Positions 17,775-25,754 of a stretch of 38,660 nucleotides of DNA are shown in pieces. This stretch comes from Flavobacteriales bacterium UBA1986. GTDB lineage: Bacteria; Bacteroidota; Bacteroidia; Flavobacteriales_G; Salibacteraceae. The translations under genes and the position numbers were made by a program. Numbering within the stretch: position 1 is the stretch's first letter; each line of letters starts with the position of its first letter. The stretch lies in the NCBI GenBank assembly GCA_002336245.1, contig DDDG01000015.1:55499-94158 (forward strand). The letters are read 5' to 3'. A model generated the notes under the pieces. That model did no database searches, was not told where the DNA came from, and was given only the letters and a program-made list of their open reading frames with translations.

Positions 17775-19290
17775 GATACTTCCCCTCCTACTTTTCCTTC
17801 TCATCCAATCTATTGGTGGAAACCTTGGCGCTCAAGCGGACAGCACTGTCATGTACACTTTCGGAGGGACTTCTGAGGACGTCGGCCGCGACATTATTTC
17901 TACAAGAGACAAAGGTTACTTGGTGACTGGAAGCACTGGAAGTTTTGGAAATGGGAATTCAGACATCTATGTCCTAAAACTAGACAGCGCATTCACTAAA
18001 CAGTGGTCAATCGCTTTGGGGGGACCGCAAATTGAAACTGGTTACAAAGGACTTCAGACGCTCGATGGGGGCTATCTCATTTTGGGCAGCACAAACAGTT
18101 TTGGATCTGGAGGATACGACGCTTACGTCGTAAAGCTGGATGCAAATGGTGCTGTAGAGTACCAAGAAACCTATGGAGGTGCAGATTGGGATTTCTTTTA
18201 CGGAGGAGCCATTCTTCCAGACGGATCAAGCATTCTAGTTGGTGAAACGAATTCTTCTGGAAATGATGGCAGTGAGGCCTTTGCCGTGAAGGTCAATGTG
18301 TTTGGGATAAAGGTTTGGGAGAAGACCTGCGGCGGAACGGCCAACGACCTTTTTAGAGGAGCTCTTATTACGAGCAGCAACATGCTGCTTTGCTATGGCA
18401 GTAGTGGGAGTCACAATACAGACAAAAATCTCGATCACTACTTGATGTTCCTAAACTTCGATGGAGAGGAACAGGACAAGTGGACGTTTGGCGGCGAATT
18501 AGAAGACGGAACGAACCATGTTTCGGAAACCAGTGATGGCAGCTTCCTTCTATCAGGGTACTCGAAAAGCCCGCAAATGTCGGTCGACAAAGACGCTCAA
18601 ATGCTGAAGGTTAGAAACGACACGCTCGTATGGGAGAAGAACGCCGGACACAACTCATCTGGTTCGAACAATAATGACGAGTTCTATGGAAGTTTCGAAA
18701 ACTCCGATGGCAACATATTTTACACGGGCTACACGGAAACATTTGGATCAGGAGACGCAGATATCATTCTTTCTGTTGCTAGCAGCGGACAATGGGATAT
18801 TGCTGGAAGGGCGGGAACTATTGGTGGCAATGTCGAGGACGTATCCTACGCGATTATAAAAAAGGGAAACCAAGGAGCTGTCGTCGTCGGTAGCACACGA
18901 AATTTTGGCGGGATCTACTCAAATATCTTTGTCCTGGCGGTAGACTCTGTAAAAATATTCCCAGATTTCTATGGTGATCCTAGCGTGAGTTTTATTCATT
19001 TCGAAGATACCCTTGGCCAAGACACTACATTATTGTCTGCAGATCAAGTGAACACTCCCTCCATCTCTTTTTTCGTAGAATCCGATGGCAAACACATTCA
19101 AATTTCAGGCTTGCCTGCTGAAGATGCGTTCCTCCAGGTCTACAATTTGAGCGGTCAATTGGTGTACGAGCAAGAAGTGATAATGAATTCTAGAATTGCA
19201 CTTCCCTTTCTCGAGTCAGCTGTGTTTATTGGTCAACTCAGCACTCAGAATGTAAGCATTCACAAAAAATTCCAAGTGCTCAGTGAATAG
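17767..19290 (+). CDS. Secreted repeat (beta-propeller-like) protein with a T9SS-type C-terminus
   Basis: 507 residues with a signal peptide (KILPLLLFLLIQSIGGNLGAQ). Residues 30-395 are a run of about 50-residue repeats built on the pattern GGxxxDxxxxIxxTxDGGYLxxGSTxSFGxGxxDxYVxKLD, seen for example at VTGSTGSFGNGNSDIYVLKL and LILGSTNSFGSGGYDAYVV, which fits a beta-propeller. The last about 70 residues (IQISGLPAEDAFLQVYNLSG, then FIGQLSTQNVSIHKKFQVLS) look like a T9SS type A sorting domain. It is therefore expected at the cell surface or outside. It overlaps the flippase by 8 bp and the glycosyltransferase by 8 bp, an unusual place for a T9SS cargo gene. Confidence 0.83.
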   Translation: MHKILPLLLFLLIQSIGGNLGAQADSTVMYTFGGTSEDVGRDIISTRDKGYLVTGSTGSFGNGNSDIYVLKLDSAFTKQWSIALGGPQIETGYKGLQTLDGGYLILGSTNSFGSGGYDAYVVKLDANGAVEYQETYGGADWDFFYGGAILPDGSSILVGETNSSGNDGSEAFAVKVNVFGIKVWEKTCGGTANDLFRGALITSSNMLLCYGSSGSHNTDKNLDHYLMFLNFDGEEQDKWTFGGELEDGTNHVSETSDGSFLLSGYSKSPQMSVDKDAQMLKVRNDTLVWEKNAGHNSSGSNNNDEFYGSFENSDGNIFYTGYTETFGSGDADIILSVASSGQWDIAGRAGTIGGNVEDVSYAIIKKGNQGAVVVGSTRNFGGIYSNIFVLAVDSVKIFPDFYGDPSVSFIHFEDTLGQDTTLLSADQVNTPSISFFVESDGKHIQISGLPAEDAFLQVYNLSGQLVYEQEVIMNSRIALPFLESAVFIGQLSTQNVSIHKKFQVLSE

Positions 19291-20830
19291 TAATGGGTTT
19301 AAAGGGCTTCTCCTACTACTTCCCATTGCTGTCGTAATCTTCTTCAGCTGGACGGGCATGAACGTCCCATTCTATTGGGACGCCGCTTGGGTATACGCGC
19401 CGGGAATTCAACAATTGGCGGAAAACTTCTCCCTCTTTCCAAACCTTGAAACCATTGAGTACTCCAGAGGTCACCCGCAGCTATTCTTCATCTTGGGCGC
19501 CCTGTGGACCATGATTTTTGGAAGCAGCTTAATCTCCATTCATTCTTTTGCCCTTGTCAATACTCTCGCCATCGTAGCAAGTGTTTTTTGGATTTTGAAT
19601 AAGTGGACAAGCCCTTGGGTCGCGCTGCTCGGCAGTTTGATTCTTTCACTTCAGTTGACTTTCATTACCCATAATGTTCAAGTACTTCCTGAAATGATGT
19701 TAAGTCTGGGCATCCTATGGAGCGTGTATTTTTTCGCCGACAAGAAGTATTCGGCCTATGCAATTGCCATTGTCCTAAGTTGCTTTGTGAAAGAGTCTGC
19801 CTGGGTGCTTGGCGGATTGATTTTCGGTCTCCAGGTTTTGCTTTTTGTATTAAAAGCTGAAGTCTTTTCTTGGAAAAGGCTCCTACTTGTAAGTACACCA
19901 TTGTTTCTGGTGATTCTTTTTCTGGCCTACAATTACTTGAGCTTTGGTTGGATACTCTATCCTGAGCACACTGGTTATCTCCGCTTAAGCTTTCAGGAAA
20001 TATTACCTACGCTTCAAAAAGCTTACTCCTTCACCTTCGAACTTGAAGGCAGACTGTACCTATTCTATCTGGGATTGATCTTGTTCTTTTTCCAAGCCAA
20101 ACAACTGCCTTGGTGGGAACGAATCCTTCATTTCCTAATAATGGGAAGCGTGGTAAAGGTTGTTTTTGGCCGCATTCCCTTCATTCCGGGAACAGAGCCC
20201 TACCTTCTACCTCTGATTCTTCTAATTCCTTGGGTTCGATTGACGTTCCCACTATTTTACTCGGAGAATAAAAGAGATCGATTCTTAGCCCTCGTCTTCA
20301 CATTCTTACCCTTGTTCATTGTATTCTCAGCAATGAATTTCTTTACTGAACGCTACCTCCTTAATTGCCTAGCGCTTTTAACCACAGCTTCATTCCTTGT
20401 TATTGGAATGGTGAAAATTAAAAAAGCGGTGGTCAATATCGCATTGGGCTCACTCATCATCGTACCAGTACTCTCAGCAAGTTTAAATCATGCCGAACAC
20501 TGGAATCCGAGCTCGCTTTACTTAAACGATGTTCAAGTCACTCAGGCATATGTGGCCTATCTTGAAGAGGAAGATTTTTACAATGAAAGCATTGTTCTTT
20601 CATTTCTCGAAGGAGTTGCGCTTAACAATAAGTATGCTGGCTATAAAAGCACAAACATTGACTTTTACCAACCGAAGAAAAGGATTGACGAAGGTGCCAA
20701 TTGGGTGCTGTTATGCAACTTAACGCAAGGATATAAGAGAGAAGACCTTGTCGAATACATCCTTCAAAAAGAATGGGCCGTGGGGAATTCTTGGGCCGAA
20801 CTTTACAAGCGAAAGACTAAAGAACCTTAG
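19283..20830 (+). CDS. Membrane glycosyltransferase of the GT-C type (ArnT/PMT-like)
   Basis: 515 residues, about 11-12 hydrophobic helices, from a GTG start that overlaps the upstream gene by 8 bp and gives a complete first helix (FKGLLLLLPIAVVIFFSW). The GT-C signature is visible: an Asp in the first periplasmic loop (FYWDAAWVYAP) and EYSRGHPQLFF, equivalent to the H-P motif of ArnT-like and PMG-type enzymes. Such enzymes use a lipid-phosphate sugar on the periplasmic face. The donor and acceptor are unknown. Being last in the kdsA-flippase operon, it probably decorates an envelope glycan or lipid A. Its 3' end overlaps the convergent OmpA-family gene by 14 bp. Confidence 0.78.
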   Translation: MNSNGFKGLLLLLPIAVVIFFSWTGMNVPFYWDAAWVYAPGIQQLAENFSLFPNLETIEYSRGHPQLFFILGALWTMIFGSSLISIHSFALVNTLAIVASVFWILNKWTSPWVALLGSLILSLQLTFITHNVQVLPEMMLSLGILWSVYFFADKKYSAYAIAIVLSCFVKESAWVLGGLIFGLQVLLFVLKAEVFSWKRLLLVSTPLFLVILFLAYNYLSFGWILYPEHTGYLRLSFQEILPTLQKAYSFTFELEGRLYLFYLGLILFFFQAKQLPWWERILHFLIMGSVVKVVFGRIPFIPGTEPYLLPLILLIPWVRLTFPLFYSENKRDRFLALVFTFLPLFIVFSAMNFFTERYLLNCLALLTTASFLVIGMVKIKKAVVNIALGSLIIVPVLSASLNHAEHWNPSSLYLNDVQVTQAYVAYLEEEDFYNESIVLSFLEGVALNNKYAGYKSTNIDFYQPKKRIDEGANWVLLCNLTQGYKREDLVEYILQKEWAVGNSWAELYKRKTKEP

Positions 20831-22742
20831 CCTCAATTCTTCGATTCTTGGCTCTACCCTCTTCTGTTCCATTATCTGCTACAGGATTGCTTTCACCATA
20901 ACCCTTCCACTCAAGCACACTTTCAGAAATCCCTTTCCCAAGCAAATAGGTCACGACCGCCTTTGCACGGTCTTCCGAGAGTTTTTGATTGGCCACGGAA
21001 GAACCTACGTCGTCCGTAAAACCTCCGATTTCAATGCGCATACCGCCAGACTTTTTCAGGTATTTCGCGAACTTGTCAAGCTCCGCTTTGGACCTTGGAA
21101 GAAGGGCGAAGCTGCCGCTTTCAAAGAAGATGTTGTTGAGCACTACTGCGCTTCCTTGAGAAAGCTTCTTTAAGCGCACATTCAATTCATAATGCTCTTC
21201 GGGAGAATGGCCTTTTAAGCTGAAGTTCTCTGAATGAAATAAGTAGCCCCGCTTGGTGACATTCAATGCGTAATCTCTGTCGGTTGGTAAGGTCACCATG
21301 AAGCTGCCATTCACATCGTCGCTGTTCGACTGCACCACCAGCTCAAAAGTTTCCAAATCAATCAGCTCGAAATGCGCCTCCAGGCCGCGGTCTGTTTTGT
21401 CGTCCACAACTTTGCCAGCCGCATAGGTGACCCGCTCAGGACGAGCCGCTTCGTGGATTGGGAAGCTGTACAAATCAGTTCTATTCTCTTCACTCCGATC
21501 GGAAGCCATGAAAGCAAAAGTTCCTTGGGGCTCTACAATAAGACCGTGCTCATCTTTGTGCGTGTTGATGGGGTAACCGATGTTCTTTGGACGTCCCCAA
21601 GATCCGTCCGTCTTTTTCTTCACCACAAAAATGTCGAAACCACCCAATCCCGGTAAGCCATCGGAACCGAAATACATAGTCTTTCCATCGGTATGTATGA
21701 ATGAAGTGAGTTCATTTCCTCCAGTGTTGAACGGAAGGCTTACTGGCTTCTGCCAGTTTCCAAGTGAATCCATTTCGCTCATCCAAATGTCCATTCCTCC
21801 CTTGCCTCGAGGCCTGCTGCTTGTGAAGTAGAGCGTTTTCCCATCCGACGACATACTCGGTTGTGCATCCCACTTCTTCGAATTCAATGGCTCTTTAAGG
21901 TTTGTAGGAGTGCCCCATTTTCCTCCATGACGCTCACTGAAGTACAAATCGCAGGAACCTACGCCATCTTCTTTGTTGCACACGGTCAAAAACAAAATGC
22001 GTCCGTCGGGTGACACCGATTGCGCGCCTTCATTCAGGAAACGGTTGTTGACAGGCTCTCCCAGGTTTAGAGCTGTAATCCACTCTCCACCATTCTTTCG
22101 CTCAGAATAGTAGATGTCTTCTTTCAAAACCTGACGACCAGCTTGCATTCCAATGGCTTCCTTTCTAGTGAAGTACAGTCGATTGCCGTCCACAGTAAGC
22201 GAAGGATGGAAGTCTTCCCATTCGGTGTTGATTTCAGGTCCAAGGTTGGTAAGCTCAAAGGGGACGGGCTTATTCTTTAAGGCTATGGCGGTATCGATGC
22301 TGTTGCTCAAACTTTTCGCTCTCTGCCCAACCACTTCATTTCTCATCGGATAGCTTAGGAACTCAGTAATCTGAGTTTTAGCCAAGTCGTAGTCCCCAGA
22401 GCGGTATAGGGCTTTTGAATGATTGAAATAGTTCCCTGAAAAGAAGGTGGGTTTGATTTCTATCGCCTTACCATAGTTCTCTGCACTCTTTTCGTAGTCG
22501 CGGAGTTCGTAATTTAAGTCTCCCATCATCATGTACACTTCAATGAACTCCGGATCTACTTCCAAAGCCTCAATAAGCAGTATTTCCGAATTGGAATACA
22601 TCTTTCGGTTGAACAACCTCACTCCTTCTTCAAAGGCTTTAATCGCCTTTTTCTTCTTAGTACTGTAATTCCCATCAGCTTGAGAAAAGCCAGATAGGCA
22701 TAAGCTTAATAGTAAAAAGAGGGCTGTTATGAGGCGGAGCAT
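20817..22742 (-). CDS. OmpA-family protein with TPR, PD40 propeller and regulatory domains
   Basis: 641 residues with a signal peptide ending SGFSQ (no lipobox). TPR-like helices at about 30-150 are followed by five PD40 blades at about 165-430 (HPSLTVDGNRLYFTR, QSVSPDGRILFLTV, PSMSSDGKTLYFTSSRPRGK, SFIHTDGKTMYFGSDG and a degenerate fifth). A carboxypeptidase-regulatory-like beta domain lies at 435-525, and an OmpA C-terminal domain at 530-641 (FESGSFALLP, then GFTDDVGSSVANQKLSEDRA) that should bind peptidoglycan. This order matches the PorE type of T9SS-linked envelope proteins, but PorE is normally a lipoprotein and no porP/sprF-like gene is adjacent, so only the architecture is claimed. 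Confidence 0.88.
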   Translation of the reverse strand: MLRLITALFLLLSLCLSGFSQADGNYSTKKKKAIKAFEEGVRLFNRKMYSNSEILLIEALEVDPEFIEVYMMMGDLNYELRDYEKSAENYGKAIEIKPTFFSGNYFNHSKALYRSGDYDLAKTQITEFLSYPMRNEVVGQRAKSLSNSIDTAIALKNKPVPFELTNLGPEINTEWEDFHPSLTVDGNRLYFTRKEAIGMQAGRQVLKEDIYYSERKNGGEWITALNLGEPVNNRFLNEGAQSVSPDGRILFLTVCNKEDGVGSCDLYFSERHGGKWGTPTNLKEPLNSKKWDAQPSMSSDGKTLYFTSSRPRGKGGMDIWMSEMDSLGNWQKPVSLPFNTGGNELTSFIHTDGKTMYFGSDGLPGLGGFDIFVVKKKTDGSWGRPKNIGYPINTHKDEHGLIVEPQGTFAFMASDRSEENRTDLYSFPIHEAARPERVTYAAGKVVDDKTDRGLEAHFELIDLETFELVVQSNSDDVNGSFMVTLPTDRDYALNVTKRGYLFHSENFSLKGHSPEEHYELNVRLKKLSQGSAVVLNNIFFESGSFALLPRSKAELDKFAKYLKKSGGMRIEIGGFTDDVGSSVANQKLSEDRAKAVVTYLLGKGISESVLEWKGYGESNPVADNGTEEGRAKNRRIEAKVL

Positions 22743-22745
22743 AGG

Positions 22746-23348
22746 CTAAGGAATGTCCATGAATTTATGACTTTGAAGGGAAATCCTCCACTTGGAATGA
22801 TCTTTCACATAGGAAATGATGCCAGGAAGTATTGCTTCCTGCTGCCCCCATTCGGGCTGAAGATAAAGTAAACATTGGGCATTGAGTTTCTCTACATGAC
22901 CTTCCGCCCATTCAAAATCTTTCGGACGCGAAACCACCACTTTCAACTCATCTGCCTTTACGTAATTTTCTTCCATGCATGCTTTGAATCTCTTTGGTGA
23001 CAGGCAAAGCCAGTGCCATTCTCCAGTAATGGGATATGCTCCGGAAGTCTCGAGCCAAAGTGATAAGCCAGCAGCTTTAAATTGTAAACACAATTCTGTG
23101 AGGTCGTACATGCAAGGTTCCCCACCTGTGATGACCACATTCTGGGCCTTTGATGCCAAAACGACATCAAGCAAGGCTTGAACTGTCATTCCTGGATGAA
23201 CGGAAGCGTCCCAGCTCTCCTTAACATCGCACCATTTGCAGCCAACATCACATCCGCCAATGCGAATGAAATAGGCCGCCTGCCCCGTGTGGGCGCCTTC
23301 TCCTTGGATGGTGAAGAAATGCTCCATTATTGGGAGAGTGGCTGACAT
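22746..23348 (-). CDS. queE: 7-carboxy-7-deazaguanine synthase
   Basis: 200 residues from the ATG at 23348. The frame is open to 23417, but that would run into the divergent paaN start region. QueE is a radical SAM enzyme that makes CDG from 6-carboxytetrahydropterin for queuosine tRNA modification. The cluster motif C33-x3-C37-x2-C40 (IGGCDVGCKWC) is present, preceded by FFTIQGEGAHTGQAAYFIR. A GGEP block (VVITGGEPCMYDL) matches the SAM-binding region. The neighbouring genes do not include queC or queD, so the pathway is split across the genome. It ends 3 bp before the OmpA-family gene starts, so the two may share a transcript. Confidence 0.92.
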   Translation of the reverse strand: MSATLPIMEHFFTIQGEGAHTGQAAYFIRIGGCDVGCKWCDVKESWDASVHPGMTVQALLDVVLASKAQNVVITGGEPCMYDLTELCLQFKAAGLSLWLETSGAYPITGEWHWLCLSPKRFKACMEENYVKADELKVVVSRPKDFEWAEGHVEKLNAQCLLYLQPEWGQQEAILPGIISYVKDHSKWRISLQSHKFMDIP

Positions 23349-23369
23349 AGAAACGGCTAGGGATTTCGG

Positions 23370-23398
23370 CAAATAAACACATTTAATTGATTTATTTG
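23370..23398. promoter_or_regulatory. Inverted repeat in the queE-paaN divergent promoter region
   Basis: CAAATAAA at 23370 and TTTATTTG at 23391 form a perfect 8-bp inverted repeat with a 13-bp AT-rich spacer. Each arm read outward (TTTATTTG) differs by one base from the Bacteroidetes -7 box TAnnTTTG. It lies 20-22 bp before each start codon, the expected distance. It could be paired -7 boxes or an operator. No good -33 partner at usual spacing is seen. Confidence 0.4.
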
Positions 23399-23418
23399 TT
23401 GGCTCAAACCGCGCCATT

Positions 23419-25068
23419 ATGCCACTTTCAGAAGTTCACAGCAAGAAATTAGAAGAAGCCATCAAAGCTCTCCACACCAGAGGTCATTACGAGGCCTTCA
23501 TGGAAGACCCTAGAAGCTATCCCAATGATGGTCAGAAACTCGAAGAACTCCTAGGAACAAACTTCTCGATGATGGGAGAGGACGCGAAGGACTTTCTTGA
23601 GTCGTCCGAGAAATCCCCTTTCACTCAACAAATGCTCGGAGTCTCCTACCCTTTCTTGAATACAAGCACGCTTGCTAACCAAGCGGAAAAGGCTTTTGAA
23701 GTCTGGCGGAAAACTTCTCGGGAAGAACGCGCAAGCCTATTGATGGGCAGTTTGGATCGGATTGCAAAACTTTTTCCTCTGATGGCAGAGGCAACAATGC
23801 ACACAACAGGGCAATCTTCCATTATGGCCTTTCAAGCCTCTGGTCCACATTCCAGTGACCGCGCTTTAGAGTCTTTGGCCATTGGCTATGAACTCCTTGG
23901 GCGTTATCCAAAGCATGCAGATTGGCACAAGAGAGTTGGAAAGCAAGAGATTCACTTAAAGAAGAATTTCGTGGCAAAGCCATACGGAATCGGCCTGAGC
24001 ATTGGTTGCTCCACCTTCCCTGTTTGGAACAGCCTTCCCTCCATATTCGCAAATCTCATCAGCGGAAATGTTAGCCTACACAAAGCACATCCCTCAGCAG
24101 TTCTGCCGATAGCGCTCGTCCTCAATGCCATTCGTGAAGAAGCAATTGAGCAGGGCTTTGACCCAAACATCGTACAACTAGCAATTGACCCAAAAGAAGG
24201 ACCGCGGACAAAAGAATTGGCTGAGAGTCCAATGGTGAAATTGATCGACTATACCGGTGGTTCTCCTTTTGGCGAGTACATCGAATCTTTAAAGGGGAAA
24301 ATCACCTTTACTGAAAAGTCTGGGGTTAATCCGGTTTTGATGCGCTCCAGTGAGAACTTGAACGCCACTCTCGGCAATCTGGCTTTCTCACTTTCCTTGT
24401 ATTCGGGACAAATGTGTACTGCTCCGCAGAACATATTCATTCCTGCAGAGGGTGTTTTTGAGAACGGTGAACTCATTCCATTCGATGTTGTAGTCAAATC
24501 CCTTCTAAAAGCCATTCGGGGCATCAGCGAGCACGAAAAAATCGGTCCAGGCACATTGGCTAGTATTCAATCTGAACAAACCATAGAACGGATTAAAACT
24601 TCTTCGAATTCGGGGGCACAAATACTCTTAGAAGCTTCGAGTTTCTCCGATTCTCATTTTCCAAATTCAAGAAACTCCAGTCCAGCAGTTCTTTTAGTTG
24701 AAGAGGATGAGATGGACCTCGCTCAAAGCGAATGCTTCGGCCCCATAGCAATTGTGGTGAAAAGCAAGAGTTTCGAATCTGCTGTGAAGTCAGCTAAAGA
24801 TCTTGCGGCTGAACAGGGAGCCATCAGCTGCGCCTGTTACTGCATCGACGGCAAGCTCAATGAATGGGTAGCAGATGAAATGAATCAAAGTTTTGTACCG
24901 GTCTCCTTCAACCTCGAAGGTTACATCTGGGTGAATCAAGCCGCCGCCTTCTCCGACTTTCATTTGAGCGGTGCCAATCCAGCTGGCAATGCTTCCTTCG
25001 GACAAGTTGAATTCGTGAGCAGACGTATGGTCTGGTTGGGAAACCGTTACTTCCAAAAGCCAGAATAG
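23419..25068 (+). CDS. paaN: PaaN-like aldehyde dehydrogenase (phenylacetate degradation type)
   Basis: 549 residues, matching the approximately 550-residue PaaN type, longer at the N-terminus than a standard ALDH (residues 1-85, rich in acidic helices). The ALDH core is visible: FEVWRKTSREERASLL, then PYGIGLSIGCSTFPVWNSLP, and the catalytic Cys in LYSGQMCTAPQNIFIP. In phenylacetate breakdown the aldehyde formed after ring opening is oxidised. No other paa gene is in the window. The hydratase domain found in the fused PaaZ form is absent. It is divergent from queE, with 70 bp between the starts. A tRNA gene follows 72 bp later. Confidence 0.82.
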   Translation: MPLSEVHSKKLEEAIKALHTRGHYEAFMEDPRSYPNDGQKLEELLGTNFSMMGEDAKDFLESSEKSPFTQQMLGVSYPFLNTSTLANQAEKAFEVWRKTSREERASLLMGSLDRIAKLFPLMAEATMHTTGQSSIMAFQASGPHSSDRALESLAIGYELLGRYPKHADWHKRVGKQEIHLKKNFVAKPYGIGLSIGCSTFPVWNSLPSIFANLISGNVSLHKAHPSAVLPIALVLNAIREEAIEQGFDPNIVQLAIDPKEGPRTKELAESPMVKLIDYTGGSPFGEYIESLKGKITFTEKSGVNPVLMRSSENLNATLGNLAFSLSLYSGQMCTAPQNIFIPAEGVFENGELIPFDVVVKSLLKAIRGISEHEKIGPGTLASIQSEQTIERIKTSSNSGAQILLEASSFSDSHFPNSRNSSPAVLLVEEDEMDLAQSECFGPIAIVVKSKSFESAVKSAKDLAAEQGAISCACYCIDGKLNEWVADEMNQSFVPVSFNLEGYIWVNQAAAFSDFHLSGANPAGNASFGQVEFVSRRMVWLGNRYFQKPE

Positions 25069-25140
25069 AAAGCTTTTTTCGGCTCGGAAAAATTCTACAT
25101 TTGAAGCGCTCTTTGGAGCACACAATTGACATCCCACAAT

Positions 25141-25226
25141 GCCCAGGTGATGAAATTGGTAGACATGCAAGGTTGAGGGCCTTGTGCTCGTTTTAGGGCG
25201 TGCTGGTTCGAGTCCAGTTCTGGGCA
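25141..25226 (+). tRNA. tRNA-Leu (anticodon GAG)
   Basis: A complete 86-nt cloverleaf. The acceptor stem GCCCAGG / TCTGGGC (last pair G-T) is followed by discriminator A at 25226; CCA is not encoded. The D arm is ATG / CAT around AAATTGGTAGA, the anticodon stem CAAGG / CCTTG encloses loop TTGAGGG (anticodon GAG, reads CUC/CUU), a long variable arm (about TGCTCGTTTTAGGGCGT) marks a class II tRNA, and the T arm is GCTGG / CCAGT with loop TTCGAGT. A terminator follows at once. Confidence 0.95.
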
Positions 25227-25227
25227 C

Positions 25228-25261
25228 AAAAAAAGGCGACACGAAAGTGTTCGCCTTTTTT
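25228..25261 (+). terminator. Rho-independent terminator after tRNA-Leu
   Basis: A strong hairpin: AAAAAGGCGA and CAC close a GAAA loop, answered by GTG, one bulged T and TCGCCTTTTTT. The GC-rich stem with a GAAA tetraloop and a run of T residues directly follows the tRNA 3' end. Confidence 0.9.
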
Positions 25262-25286
25262 GATGGAGTGATGGAGTGATGGAGTG
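25261..25286. repeat. Short tandem repeat, 8-bp unit TGATGGAG
   Basis: Three full copies and two bases of TGATGGAG sit between the tRNA terminator and the four-helix-bundle gene. It is a simple-sequence tract likely to vary in copy number. Confidence 0.8.
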
Positions 25287-25343
25287 AAAATTTAAGAATA
25301 GATTCAGTCGTCGTTCCAAAAAGTTGAATCATTTCTTCGCTAA

Positions 25344-25694
25344 ATGTTTGACTTTAAAAAGCTCCGCGTTTACGCTCTATCAAAAGAACTGCACACCACC
25401 ATCTATGAGAGCATTATAAAGTCTTGGACTGGTGAGCGATACTTCAAAGATCAACTAGGACGTGCCGCTTTGAGTGTCTCACTTAACATCGCCGAAGGAA
25501 ATGCTTGCCTGAGCTCAAAAGCCAAAAGAAGGTATTTCGTTATCGCCCGTGCTTCGCTCTTTGAAACGATAGCGCTTCTCGAGATTCTAAAAGACTTAAA
25601 TCAATTGAACCCAGCGCATTTCGAGAAATTGAAATCGGAATGTACTCACATTTCAATCCTTCTTTGGAAGTTCATTAGAAGTCTAGAAGACTGA
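25344..25694 (+). CDS. Four-helix-bundle protein (23S rRNA intervening-sequence protein family)
   Basis: 116 residues, all helical, with the family hallmarks: FKKLRVYALSKELHTTIYE at the start, then RAALSVSLNIAEGNA, an SSKAKRRYFVIARASLFET block, and a C-terminal helix of about 25 residues. This family was first seen within intervening sequences of 23S rRNA genes; most members lie elsewhere in chromosomes, as here. The function is unknown and RNA binding is only inferred. It lies between tRNA-Leu and the convergent Ca2+ ATPase gene, with no rRNA gene in the window. Confidence 0.88.
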   Translation: MFDFKKLRVYALSKELHTTIYESIIKSWTGERYFKDQLGRAALSVSLNIAEGNACLSSKAKRRYFVIARASLFETIALLEILKDLNQLNPAHFEKLKSECTHISILLWKFIRSLED

Positions 25695-25754
25695 AAAGAC
25701 TTGGAAATTGGCTTAGCCCAATTAACACTCTACCACTCCTCCACTCGCGTTTAG

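Noticed and set aside
25068..25110. TTTTTC / GAAAAA inverted repeat after paaN as a terminator
   Set aside because: AT-only stem with a single GC pair and no T run in the right place; too weak.
24790..25332. Long minus-strand frame across the tRNA-Leu gene, containing PRTGLEPARPKTSTRP
   Set aside because: The peptide is the antisense reading of the tRNA itself, a well-known source of false protein annotations; paaN and the tRNA explain the DNA.
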